DNA of 64,000 nucleotides from Saprospiraceae bacterium (GTDB lineage: Bacteria > Bacteroidota > Bacteroidia > Chitinophagales > Saprospiraceae). The position numbers and the translations under genes are program-made. The notes beneath the pieces were generated by a model. That model was given only the letters and a program-made list of their open reading frames with translations, did not search any database and had not been told where the DNA came from. The stretch is from the NCBI GenBank assembly GCA_027486765.1, contig JAIXOO010000232.1:36909-100908 (forward strand), written 5' to 3'. Position 1 is the first letter of the stretch. Each line of letters opens with the position of its first letter. Below, one piece after another: positions 6,663 through 15,686 of the stretch.

Positions 6663-8917
6663 TTCAGCTCAAACTCCCAAATCGGCTCCACCCCCAACAA
6701 ATGCTCTACAAAATAATTCCAACGCTTCTTGGTGAAATAATCGTTGTAAATGCCTTGATAGCCATGTTTTTGGCTGGGCAAAATGAGCATGTCAAACTCC
6801 TTATTGGCACGAATGAGCGCTTCCGCCAGTTTGAAAGTTGCCGAGGGGTTTACGTTTTCGTCGATACCTCCGTGGGTGATCAGCAATTTTCCTTTCAGGT
6901 TTTTGGCCATGGTGATGTTGGATACCTGGTGGTAGGTTGAATCCACTGGCCAGCCCATGTACATCTCAGGCCACCAATCCTTTTCCATCCTGAAATCGTG
7001 GTCGGCAGAACTGGCTACGGCGACTTTGTAAAAATCAGGGTACTCCAGTACCGCATGCCCCGCATCATACCCGCCCGCCGAGTGCCCAAAAATGCCTACC
7101 CGGGTCGTATCCATCCAGGGATTTTTGCGACCCAATTGCAGGATGGCCAGGCGGTGATCCTCCAGGTTTTTGCCCATGTTTTTGTAGGACACATTGTGGA
7201 AAGCCTTCGAGCGGCCCGCCGTGCCCAAACCATCCACTGTAATGACAATGAAACCCAGTTCCGCCAAAGGCTGGTTGTTGCGCGATAAAGCCGTGGCGTA
7301 ACTGCGTGGGTACATATTTGTATGCGGCCCGGTATAAGTTTGATCAATGACCGGGTATTTTTTCTGAGGATCAAAATTGCTCGGCTTCCAGATGGCGCCG
7401 TAATTGGTGGTTTTTCCATCCTTTCCAATGGCGGTAAAAGGCTCGGGCAAACGATATTGCATCGAATCCAGGCCCGAGGCATCCGTTTTGAGCAATTCCA
7501 AATTCAGCGGCGGCGTGGTATGGCTTTTCAACACCGTGCGGGTAGGCTGAGTGGGGGTGGAAATGTTGTCCATAAAATACAACCCATCCGGCGAGACAAA
7601 CACATCGTGGTTGGCATTTTCAGGCGTTAACAATTCCACTTTGCCCGTAGCCAGAGTCAGTTTGTACAGGTGTTGGTAATAGGGATTGCGCCCCGACTCC
7701 TTGCCTTGCGCGTTGAACAGGATGAACCCTTTGGCCTTGTCAACATGCAAGACCTGATTGATGTAATAAGCCCCATTGGTTAAGGGTTTCAGCGACTTGT
7801 CTTTCAGGTCAAGCAGGTACAACTGTTTCCAACCATCGCGCTCCGAGGTGATCAGCACTTTGCCCCAATCTTCAAAGATTTCGGAACTGTAATTATCGAT
7901 GTTGGTAGGGCTCGTTTCACGGTAGAGCAACTCTTCGGATTGTTTGCTCAGGTCGCAGCGGTGCAATTCCACGGCTTGATAGCCCCGAATGGCGTTTTCC
8001 TGATACACCACCCCACTGGTTTTGGACCATTCATATTGGATGGGATTGGTATGGGTCGCTTGCAGGTGGTTTTTTACATATTCCTCTCCTGTAGCTATAT
8101 TGTAAAAGACAGGAATCATGCGCACCATATCGGTATCTCCGGGTGAGCCACGGTAGTAGCCCAGCAGTTTGGGTTTGAACAAATCGTCCTGACCCCAATC
8201 CAGTAGGTACATTTTTTTTGCAATGCGCATGTCAACTATAGAGGTCTGTATCCATTTGGAGTCGGGGGACCAACGCACCGAAAAACGCCGGGGGCGCTCG
8301 CCATTTTCACCCTCAATGATGTCGGACCAGCCATAAAAACTACCGTACTCATAAAGCCTTTCCCCCTTGGTACTCAACTGACGGATGCTGCCATCCGCAG
8401 TAGATTTGAGGTAGAGGTTGTATTTGTCGGTATAGGCGATCCACTTGCCATCGGGGGATTTGGACTCGAAAGGATTCCAATTCGGGTTGATGATCCGCTT
8501 CAGGGTATATTGCTCCAAATCGAGCTCGTAAGTTTTGCCACTGCTGCTGAATTCCAGGTGTTTGGCATCCTTGTATTGCAAAGCTTGCAGGGGTAAGTCG
8601 CTGGCTTTTATCGCCGTTTTGAGACTGTCGCCCAGTACTTTGGCCAATCGGTTCTGATCGAGTAGGGGGGCGATTTTTTTGCTTTTCCAATCGACTTTGA
8701 GGTAGGTACGGCCCAATCTATTTTGAGAAACAAAAAGCATCCCCGAACTATCCTGCGCCCAAATGGGCTGTGGGTTGTGGTTGAACACTTTCTTGTTGTT
8801 GAAATTGCTCCACATCGAGGCAACTGCACGTTGGTAGTCGGCTTTGCTGATTGATTGGGCCTGAATGTTTTGAAGGCTGAACAAGGTGATCAGTAAGGGT
8901 AAATAAATTCGAAACAT
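6659..8917 (-). CDS. S9 family serine peptidase (DPP IV-like)
   Basis: A 752-residue exported peptidase with a short N-terminal signal (MFRIYLPLLITLFSLQNIQAQ). A beta-propeller DPP IV N-terminal domain of about 450 residues follows, including SPDGKWIAYTDKYNLYL and WSPDSKWI blades. The C-terminal alpha/beta hydrolase has the nucleophile elbow GIFGHSAGGYDA, the aspartate in HGGIDENVNP and the histidine in SQKHGYQ. All three catalytic residues are present, so it should be an active prolyl-oligopeptidase-family dipeptidyl or oligopeptidase in the periplasm or on the cell surface. It is transcribed alone, divergent from the VOC gene, with its stop codon inside LIR-3. Substrate specificity cannot be read from the sequence. 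Confidence 0.93.
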   Translation of the reverse strand: MFRIYLPLLITLFSLQNIQAQSISKADYQRAVASMWSNFNNKKVFNHNPQPIWAQDSSGMLFVSQNRLGRTYLKVDWKSKKIAPLLDQNRLAKVLGDSLKTAIKASDLPLQALQYKDAKHLEFSSSGKTYELDLEQYTLKRIINPNWNPFESKSPDGKWIAYTDKYNLYLKSTADGSIRQLSTKGERLYEYGSFYGWSDIIEGENGERPRRFSVRWSPDSKWIQTSIVDMRIAKKMYLLDWGQDDLFKPKLLGYYRGSPGDTDMVRMIPVFYNIATGEEYVKNHLQATHTNPIQYEWSKTSGVVYQENAIRGYQAVELHRCDLSKQSEELLYRETSPTNIDNYSSEIFEDWGKVLITSERDGWKQLYLLDLKDKSLKPLTNGAYYINQVLHVDKAKGFILFNAQGKESGRNPYYQHLYKLTLATGKVELLTPENANHDVFVSPDGLYFMDNISTPTQPTRTVLKSHTTPPLNLELLKTDASGLDSMQYRLPEPFTAIGKDGKTTNYGAIWKPSNFDPQKKYPVIDQTYTGPHTNMYPRSYATALSRNNQPLAELGFIVITVDGLGTAGRSKAFHNVSYKNMGKNLEDHRLAILQLGRKNPWMDTTRVGIFGHSAGGYDAGHAVLEYPDFYKVAVASSADHDFRMEKDWWPEMYMGWPVDSTYHQVSNITMAKNLKGKLLITHGGIDENVNPSATFKLAEALIRANKEFDMLILPSQKHGYQGIYNDYFTKKRWNYFVEHLLGVEPIWEFELK

Positions 8918-9082
8918 GGTCGCTTTGGTTTGAGCTGTAAAAAAGGAAATTTAGCTGATAAACCAGCTGTTATACAGCTGATTTCATAAAAATGTGCAAA
9001 AGCTTAAAAATGCTCAACAAATCAGGTGTTTTTATTTTTAATTCAACAATAAATTTTTATTTTTAAGCCAAACAAGTCTACT

Positions 9083-9463
9083 ATGAAAAGAGTAACAGGC
9101 ATCGGCGGGGTCTTTTTTAAATGCAAAGACCCCAATCAAATCAAAACATGGTACAAAACCCATCTGGGGATGGATACCAACGAATGGGGCGCCAGCTTCG
9201 AGTGGCGCAGCAGTGATGACCCGGCACAGAAAGGGTATACACAGTGGAGCCCTTTTGCGGAGACTACAACTTATTTCGCTCCTTCCACCAAAGATTTTAT
9301 GTTCAATTATCGTGTCGAAAACCTGGTGGCACTGGTAGAGCTCCTGAAACAGGAAGGAGTGACGGTATTGGATGAAATTGAGGAGTTTGAATACGGCAAG
9401 TTTGTACACATCCTGGATTTGGAAGGCAATAAAATTGAGTTGTGGGAGCCAATGGGTGAGTAA
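9083..9463 (+). CDS. VOC family protein (glyoxalase/bleomycin resistance-like)
   Basis: A 126-residue single-domain protein of the vicinal oxygen chelate fold. It has paired beta-alpha-beta-beta-beta halves: first GIGGVFFKCKDPNQIKTWY, second ending VHILDLEGNKIELWEP. The family includes glyoxalase I, extradiol dioxygenases and antibiotic-binding proteins. A short intact domain like this usually dimerises. The C-terminal glutamate in IELWEP is a conserved metal-ligand position. Substrate is unknown and the neighbours give no hint: it stands alone between a divergent peptidase gene and a large signalling gene on the same strand. Confidence 0.85.
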   Translation: MKRVTGIGGVFFKCKDPNQIKTWYKTHLGMDTNEWGASFEWRSSDDPAQKGYTQWSPFAETTTYFAPSTKDFMFNYRVENLVALVELLKQEGVTVLDEIEEFEYGKFVHILDLEGNKIELWEPMGE

Positions 9464-9475
9464 TATTAAAAATTG

Positions 9476-9527
9476 GCAGTGGGGCAGCTCAAATGGTAAA
9501 GCTTGTGCTACATCAAGACCCCACTGC
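9476..9527. terminator. Hairpin downstream of VOC gene
   Basis: A perfect 9-bp stem GCAGTGGGG / CCCCACTGC encloses an AGCT-containing loop about 34 nt long, 13 bp after the VOC stop codon. The 3' flank is A-rich, not T-rich, so factor-independent termination is plausible but not certain. Confidence 0.45.
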
Positions 9528-9690
9528 ACATAAACTAAAAATATTCTTCAATTAATCACTATATTTACCAAGTCCAGCAACCGAGCATAAGTTGCCGCTC
9601 TAAAATGTACTTCTTGGCCTGTCTTAGCAGCCGATACTCGATCAAGGAGGGATTCATTCAGAGGCTTAATTGTAAGCCAAATTTCGAACA

Positions 9691-12600
9691 ATGAAATCTA
9701 ATCCTGTTCCGAATAAAAAAAAGGTAGTTTCCAAAAAAGGAAGCAACCTGAAGAATGCGAGCGCAACTAAACAGCCCTACCCAACTAAAGCAGCCTCGAA
9801 CACGCCCAGCGAAGCAAAAACGGAAAGCCCAAATCCATTCCCCATTGTAGCCATTGGTGCTTCGGCGGGCGGACTGGAAGCCATCACCTCGCTGCTGCAA
9901 AATCTGTCGCCCTCCACGGGTATGGCCTTCATTTATGTGCAGCACCTGAGTCCTGACCACAAAAGTTTGCTGACGCCCATTTTGTCCAAAGCAACTAGCA
10001 TGGCCGTACAGGACATTGAAGACATGGACAAAATGCTGCCTGATCATGTGTACGTGATGCCCTATAACCGGGACATAGAAGTAACCGACGGGCACATCAA
10101 GCTCATTCCACGCCCGCAAAACAAAACCAACAACCGGTCTATCGACGTACTCTTCTCTTCCTTGGCCGAAACCCACAAAGAGAACGTGGTCGGTATTGTG
10201 TTATCTGGTAGTGCCACCGATGGGACCAGGGGTTTGAAGGAAATAAAACTGGCCGGGGGCCTCACTTTTGCGCAAGATGATTCGGCCAAATTTGGCAGCA
10301 TGCCCCAATCTGCTATTGCCGAAGGAATCGTTGATTTCATTCTGTCGCCTCAAGAGATGGCTCGGGAATTGAATTGGATGAGCAAACACCCTCTGGTGAA
10401 ACGAAACTCCGTAAAATTAACCCCGGAAGATGCCATTGAGAACAGCAACCCCGACTTAAAAACGATCCTGCAACTCATTCACAAAACCCAAAGCGTCGAC
10501 TTTAGCCACTACAAAATGAACACCATCAAGCGCCGGATGCTGCGCCGGATGTTGATCCATAAGGTAGATTCCTTGTCAAAATACGCCGAATTATTGGCGC
10601 AAAAACCGGAAGAACTAGATCTGTTGTATCAGGATCTACTCATCAATGTTACCGAATTTTTTAGAGACACCGAGGCCTTCCAATTTTTAGAAAGCACCAT
10701 TCTTCCTCGCTTGCTCAGCAGCAAAGCACCAGGTGAAACCTTGCGCATTTGGGTGGTTGCTTGCGCCACTGGTGAGGAGGTGTATTCACTGGCCATGTTG
10801 CTGTTTGAATTGCACAATCGACAAAACCACCACACTGCTTTTCAAATTTTCGCTTCCGACCTCAGCGCCCAGGCCATCAATATCGCTCGAGCTGGGGAGT
10901 ATTCCCTGCGCCAGCTTACCCACGTTTCGCCCCAGCGTCTGCAGCAATTTTTCACCAAATCCAAAGACAAGTACCGCATCACCAAAACCCTGCGCGATGT
11001 TTGTGTTTTTGCGGAGCACAACATTTTGAGTGATCCCCCTTTTTCCCGCATGGACTTTATCAGTTGCCGCAACCTGCTGATCTACCTGGACGCCTACGCG
11101 CAAAAAAAGGCTATTTCTACTTTTCACTATGCGCTAAATGAGGATGGTTGCCTGATGTTGGGCAAATCAGAAACCATCGGAACCTCTACCCAACTGTTTA
11201 CCCCACTGAATAAAAAATACAAAATCTATTCGCGCAAAAAAAACAAGGGCAGTTACCGCATTCCGGAACTCAATCCTCGTACTTTACAGCCAAGCTCTTT
11301 GGATCAAAACAGAACGACTACCGCTATGCCTAAAAAGACCACCACCACCAAAGGAGACTTGAGCAGCGCCTTTGATGCAGTGCTGCTTGGCCAATATGTG
11401 CCTGCCAGTGTAATCATCAATCACGATCTGGACATTCTGCAATTCCGGGGTGCTACTTTCATGTATCTCCAACATGGCGCGGGTAAAGCGAGTTTCAATA
11501 TTTTAAAGATGTCGCTTCCCGAAATTACTTTCGAGCTGCGCAACGCCATACATGAGTCCATCAAAACCGAACAACTGGTGCGCAAGATTGGCATTGAAAT
11601 GAATCGCGATGTGCCAGGCAATAGTGTACACATCGTCAACATCGAAGTAGCGCCGTTCAAAGTTGAAGGCGAAGAACCCTTGTTGGTGGTTGTGTTTACG
11701 GGACAGCAGCTCGAATTGAGCGACTCCTCCATGGAAGGTGGGGAAAAAAACACCATTGCCAAAGACCGCAGGATCAAAAAATTGGAAGAAGAACTTGCTG
11801 CTACCCGGATCTACGTAAATGCCATTACCCAGGATCACGAGGCCGCCAACGAGGAATTGCAAAGTGCCAATGAAGAAATCATTTCCAGCAATGAAGAACT
11901 CCAGAGCTTAAACGAAGAACTGGAAACCTCCAAAGAAGAAATTGAATCCACCAACGAAGAGCTGACCACCAGCAACCATGAGCTGTACACACGCATTCAA
12001 CAAGTTGAAGAACTGTACACGTATTACGAAACGATCCTGGCTGCCGTGCATGAGCCCATGCTTGTATTAGACAAAAACATCCGCATTAAATCCGCCAATA
12101 AAGCATTCTGTAACACTTTCCAGATTAGTGAAGAAGAGATCATTGGCGTCCTCCTGTTCAAATTGAGCAACAGTCAATGGAACATTCCGGCATTGCGTGA
12201 GTTGCTCGAAGACATTTTACCCAAAAACAACCGCTTCCACGATTTTGAAGTGGATCAGGATTTCCCCCTGGTTGGCCACAAAACTTTGTTGCTCAATGCG
12301 CATCGGATTGAACAAATTAGCAAAAATGAGGAGCTGATTGTACTCACGATGCTGGACATCACTGAACTGAGGAAATTGGCCAATGAACTACAAACGAAAC
12401 AAAAGAAGGTACTCAAAGAATTGATCGAAGCCAAAGTGATTGCCGAACAAAAAACGCACGTAGCCGAGGATGCAGTTAAAGCCAAACAGCAGTTTTTGTC
12501 CAACATGAGCCACGAAATCCGCACGCCGATGAATGCCATCATCGGGTTTACCAATGTGCTGATGAAGTCCAAGCTGAGTGAAACCCAAAAAATATCCCTC

Positions 12601-13608
12601 AATGCGATTAAAATATCCGGCGAGTCGCTGATCATATTGATCAACGACATTTTAGACCTGGCTAAGGTTGAAGCTGGAAAAATGGTGATTGAACGGACCC
12701 CCTTCCGCTTGTTTTCTTCGGTGTCGGACATGCTACATTTGTTCGAAACCAAAATGCAGGAGAAAAATTTGATCTTGGTTAAACAATACGATACCAGCAT
12801 TCCGGAAATAGTGGTAGGAGACCCAGTGCGTTTGCGCCAAATCATTTTAAACCTGTTCAGCAATGCCGTAAAATTCACCAATACCGGAACCATCACCGTG
12901 CAGGTGAACAAGCTCCATGAAGACGAGGAAAGTGTTGGCATCGAATTTGTGATAAGCGACACCGGAATTGGGATTCCTGGCAACAAACTGAAACAGATTT
13001 TTGATGCTTTTGAGCAGGTAGCCACCGAAACTACCCGCTTGTACGGAGGAACGGGCTTGGGCCTGGCCATTGTGAAACAGTTGGTGAAACTGCTAGGTGG
13101 AACGGTGAATGTGAAAAGTAAAGTGGACAAGGGCTCCACCTTTAGTTTCAATTTGGATTTTAAAAAGGCAAAAGGGCAACTAGCCCCGTCCGAAGACCCT
13201 AGCCAGGGAAGTATAACGAAAGTCGCTTTGGGGAAAGCAGGAATAAAAAATGTGAAAATATTGGTCGTGGAGGACGTTTCCCTGAATCAGCTCTTGATGA
13301 AAACATTGTTGGATGATTTTGGCTTTGAATTTGACATGGCTGACAATGGAAAAATTGCCATTGAAAAACTCGAAAAGAACCAGTACGATGTGATATTGAT
13401 GGACATAAAAATGCCGGAAATGAATGGTTTGGACGCCACTGCGTACATCCGCAATGAAATGAAGATTAAAACGCCGATTATCGCCGTCACCGCAGATGTG
13501 ACCACCGCCAATGTTGAACAATGCCGCGCCTTCGGAATGGATGATTATTTGTCCAAACCGATTGACGAAAAATTACTGTTCAACAAAATCCTCCAGTACA
13601 CCAAGTAG
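9691..13608 (+). CDS. CheB-CheR-PAS hybrid sensor histidine kinase with receiver domain
   Basis: A 1305-residue signalling fusion. After a basic, low-complexity N-terminus comes a CheB methylesterase domain (GASAGGLEA near 54; LSGSATDGTRG). A CheR methyltransferase follows, with NVTEFFRD, the SAM-binding VVACATGEEVYSLAMLL, and SCRNLLIYLD. A long coiled coil of repeated NEELQS/NEELET units lies around 710-775, then a PAS domain. The histidine kinase core has FLSNMSHEIRTPMNAIIGF, NLFSNAVKFT, DTGIGIPG and GGTGLGLAIV. A C-terminal receiver has ILMDIKMPEMNG as phospho-acceptor site and DYLSKPID. There is no membrane segment, so it is cytosolic. CheBR-PAS-HK fusions are known but their outputs are mostly uncharacterised. 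No chemotaxis receptor or CheA lies nearby. Confidence 0.92.
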   Translation: MKSNPVPNKKKVVSKKGSNLKNASATKQPYPTKAASNTPSEAKTESPNPFPIVAIGASAGGLEAITSLLQNLSPSTGMAFIYVQHLSPDHKSLLTPILSKATSMAVQDIEDMDKMLPDHVYVMPYNRDIEVTDGHIKLIPRPQNKTNNRSIDVLFSSLAETHKENVVGIVLSGSATDGTRGLKEIKLAGGLTFAQDDSAKFGSMPQSAIAEGIVDFILSPQEMARELNWMSKHPLVKRNSVKLTPEDAIENSNPDLKTILQLIHKTQSVDFSHYKMNTIKRRMLRRMLIHKVDSLSKYAELLAQKPEELDLLYQDLLINVTEFFRDTEAFQFLESTILPRLLSSKAPGETLRIWVVACATGEEVYSLAMLLFELHNRQNHHTAFQIFASDLSAQAINIARAGEYSLRQLTHVSPQRLQQFFTKSKDKYRITKTLRDVCVFAEHNILSDPPFSRMDFISCRNLLIYLDAYAQKKAISTFHYALNEDGCLMLGKSETIGTSTQLFTPLNKKYKIYSRKKNKGSYRIPELNPRTLQPSSLDQNRTTTAMPKKTTTTKGDLSSAFDAVLLGQYVPASVIINHDLDILQFRGATFMYLQHGAGKASFNILKMSLPEITFELRNAIHESIKTEQLVRKIGIEMNRDVPGNSVHIVNIEVAPFKVEGEEPLLVVVFTGQQLELSDSSMEGGEKNTIAKDRRIKKLEEELAATRIYVNAITQDHEAANEELQSANEEIISSNEELQSLNEELETSKEEIESTNEELTTSNHELYTRIQQVEELYTYYETILAAVHEPMLVLDKNIRIKSANKAFCNTFQISEEEIIGVLLFKLSNSQWNIPALRELLEDILPKNNRFHDFEVDQDFPLVGHKTLLLNAHRIEQISKNEELIVLTMLDITELRKLANELQTKQKKVLKELIEAKVIAEQKTHVAEDAVKAKQQFLSNMSHEIRTPMNAIIGFTNVLMKSKLSETQKISLNAIKISGESLIILINDILDLAKVEAGKMVIERTPFRLFSSVSDMLHLFETKMQEKNLILVKQYDTSIPEIVVGDPVRLRQIILNLFSNAVKFTNTGTITVQVNKLHEDEESVGIEFVISDTGIGIPGNKLKQIFDAFEQVATETTRLYGGTGLGLAIVKQLVKLLGGTVNVKSKVDKGSTFSFNLDFKKAKGQLAPSEDPSQGSITKVALGKAGIKNVKILVVEDVSLNQLLMKTLLDDFGFEFDMADNGKIAIEKLEKNQYDVILMDIKMPEMNGLDATAYIRNEMKIKTPIIAVTADVTTANVEQCRAFGMDDYLSKPIDEKLLFNKILQYTK

Positions 13609-13618
13609 TGGGGCAAAA

Positions 13619-13657
13619 AGAAGCGCCCCGGATCCCCTCGATCCAGCAGCGCTTCAA
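13619..13657. terminator. Hairpin between convergent genes
   Basis: GAAGCGC and GCGCTTC form a stem with an inner GGATC/GATCC pairing, between the stops of the CheBR fusion (plus) and the small lipoprotein (minus). The flanking AAAAAG on the left gives a T-run for minus-strand transcripts. It is likely a shared terminator. Confidence 0.55.
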
Positions 13658-13676
13658 CAAATTACCATTAAAACAA

Positions 13677-14168
13677 TTATTTCTTCACGTAAACAGCTTT
13701 GAAGGTATAAGTCACGCCGCCATCCTCAATCTCATATTCGGCGGTGAATTCACTTTTGCCCAGGTTACTCAGGTTCCAGCTTTCGGTGTCGCCATCTCTG
13801 GATACAGACAGGATGGTTTGAGCCGGATTGAGCGCCCAGGTACCAGATACAGTTTGAGGATCGCTGTTTTGGCACTTTGAAGTGCCTTCATCTTCCAGGT
13901 AAGTATTGTTGTTTTGGATGATCACCAGGTCGTCTTTGATACAGGCAGGCAACTGTGCATATACATTGGTTACCGTTGTACCAAACCAATCAATGGCGGG
14001 ATCACAAGTCAGGGCCTTTAATTGCCAGGTTCCTACAATTTTGGCTTTGACACCATCATTGTCATCCTCATCGTCTTTGTCAAACAATTCGCAGGAAGTG
14101 CTCGCCAGAGCAATCGATAAAATAGCCATTACGGAAGCCAGGCGGCTCCAGGTTTTGAAAGCAAACAT
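13677..14168 (-). CDS. Lipocalin-like lipoprotein
   Basis: A 163-residue protein with a type II signal peptide: hydrophobic core after a basic start, then the lipobox-like LASTSC with cysteine near residue 26. An acidic linker (FDKDDEDDNDG) follows. The mature part begins IVGTWQLKALTCD, the GTWxL strand typical of lipocalin-like Bacteroidota lipoproteins, then ends in several predicted beta strands. Four further cysteines could form disulfides in the periplasm. Ligand and role are unknown. It is a single gene, convergent with the CheBR fusion and downstream of the DUF3667 gene on the same strand. Confidence 0.75.
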   Translation of the reverse strand: MFAFKTWSRLASVMAILSIALASTSCELFDKDDEDDNDGVKAKIVGTWQLKALTCDPAIDWFGTTVTNVYAQLPACIKDDLVIIQNNNTYLEDEGTSKCQNSDPQTVSGTWALNPAQTILSVSRDGDTESWNLSNLGKSEFTAEYEIEDGGVTYTFKAVYVKK

Positions 14169-14249
14169 AACAGTCAGGTTTTAGGTGATGAATTGACCAT
14201 TAGACAGCGATGTAAAAAACGGGTCGCAAAATCGATTCTAAAAATTTTG

Positions 14250-15416
14250 TTAAAAAACCGCAAACACCACCAAAATCCCCAGTAAAAAGAAAACCGCAAA
14301 CCCAATCCCGTAAACCAAGAAAAAACCAAACCATTTTAGGCTTGTCCAAAACCAATTTTGCCCATAAAAACGCTTCATGGTCAACCATGTAAAAACAAAA
14401 ATACCCAGGCCAACAAAGCCCCACAAATCACCCAAGGGGAAAAAATGATCCAAACCCATCAAAATAGTAAGCGCAAGCAATACGCCTGAATGCAAGTGCA
14501 ACAGCACGACAAAATGTTCAACATAATACCTTTTTTGAGGCCAATAAAAGAGGTACATGACTCCGGCCATCGCGATGACCAAAGCCAGAATGGTCCAGGT
14601 GAAACTGCCAATGCAAGCAGTAATGAGTTCTTGGGGGTTCTTAACCGAGCGGAGGCCCTGACGGATCAGGATTTTACCCAACCAGTCTTTGATCTCATAG
14701 CGGGCAATGAGCTCATCGGGGGTATATTCTACTACATCAGTATACGCGATTTTTACCGTACGGTTGACTAAGTTCATGTGGAGGCTGTCTTTTGCTAGCT
14801 GCTCCCCAAAAGTACTGTCTACCTGGCTGGCCCAACGTTTATGGGTTTGATCAAGGATGATTTTTAGGGATTCATGCACGGCTGGCGTTTGGAGCCTGGG
14901 CGGCAATGAATCGTAAGCCCTCATTATTTGACCCATTAAAACAGCTCGTTCAATTTGCGCATAGAAATCAAGGCTTGGGTCATTCTTGACCTGTTCCATT
15001 TTTTTTGCTTGGTTCGTTGGGGTTCCGCCTTGCTCATCGGACATACTGATGTGAAACCCCTCGATTCCGTTGTTGGTTACTTTATTGAATACCAGCAGAA
15101 AAAAAAACATCACCACAAAGAAGAACTGAAAAGGATGGGGATACTGTTTGATTTTTCCAGCAAAATAGTCCAGACTGACCCGCGCCGGGATCCACAACCG
15201 CCAGCTCATGCGCAATAGCTGGCTATCCAGATTGGTGACTTTGTAAAGGAATTTTTTGGTTAAGGATTTCAGAGGAATCCGCCCTTCAAAACGTTTTTGG
15301 CCACAATGGGGGCAAAAGCTCCCCTTTTTGGCCATTTTTTTGCTACAATTGCTGCACAATTCCCGGGGTTCTTCGGCAGCTGTTTTCTCGTTTGGATCAA
15401 TAGGGCTAAGGTCCAT
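14250..15416 (-). CDS. DUF3667-like zinc-ribbon membrane protein
   Basis: A 388-residue protein with an N-terminal treble-clef/zinc-ribbon CSNC-x14-CPHCGQK (residues about 22-41). An amphipathic segment LDSQLLRMSWRLWIPARVSLDYFAGKIKQY leads into a first membrane helix (FFFVVMFFFLLVF). After a soluble stretch of about 160 residues, at least four more helices make up the C-terminal third. This layout, including the DYFxGKRxxY-like turn, matches DUF3667, a membrane family common in Bacteroidota with no assigned function. The start immediately precedes the acidic leader, and no better start is seen. The gene lies upstream of the lipocalin-like gene on the same strand, 81 bp apart. Confidence 0.8.
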   Translation of the reverse strand: MDLSPIDPNEKTAAEEPRELCSNCSKKMAKKGSFCPHCGQKRFEGRIPLKSLTKKFLYKVTNLDSQLLRMSWRLWIPARVSLDYFAGKIKQYPHPFQFFFVVMFFFLLVFNKVTNNGIEGFHISMSDEQGGTPTNQAKKMEQVKNDPSLDFYAQIERAVLMGQIMRAYDSLPPRLQTPAVHESLKIILDQTHKRWASQVDSTFGEQLAKDSLHMNLVNRTVKIAYTDVVEYTPDELIARYEIKDWLGKILIRQGLRSVKNPQELITACIGSFTWTILALVIAMAGVMYLFYWPQKRYYVEHFVVLLHLHSGVLLALTILMGLDHFFPLGDLWGFVGLGIFVFTWLTMKRFYGQNWFWTSLKWFGFFLVYGIGFAVFFLLGILVVFAVF

Positions 15417-15686
15417 ACTTAATGGGTTGATGGTTTTTTGATTTGGAGTTAGGTAAATTTAAAACTTAATCATTGAAAATAAATGGGATAATCGACAAAA
15501 CAAGAGCGATTGCCGAGTACCGCGATTGGAAGGAGGAAAAGAGACGAGATGTGAAAAGCATTACGGCGATCAAATATAATGTTCTTTCCTTCTAGGCTTT
15601 ACAACCTTTGGTCGAGTAAACTTATCCCTTCATACGACTGTTCATACCTTGTCATCACCTGAAAGGATCTAAAAAAACCCAAATTT

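Noticed and set aside
12255-13151. 298-codon minus-strand ORF
   Set aside because: Shadow of the kinase part of the CheBR fusion; serine/leucine-rich composition typical of an antisense frame.
13611-13660. Riboswitch-like fold between 13.61 and 13.66 kb
   Set aside because: A simple hairpin between convergent genes explains it.
15417-15686. Possible regulatory RNA upstream of the first TonB receptor
   Set aside because: No convincing fold or conserved riboswitch motif was seen in this 270-bp leader.
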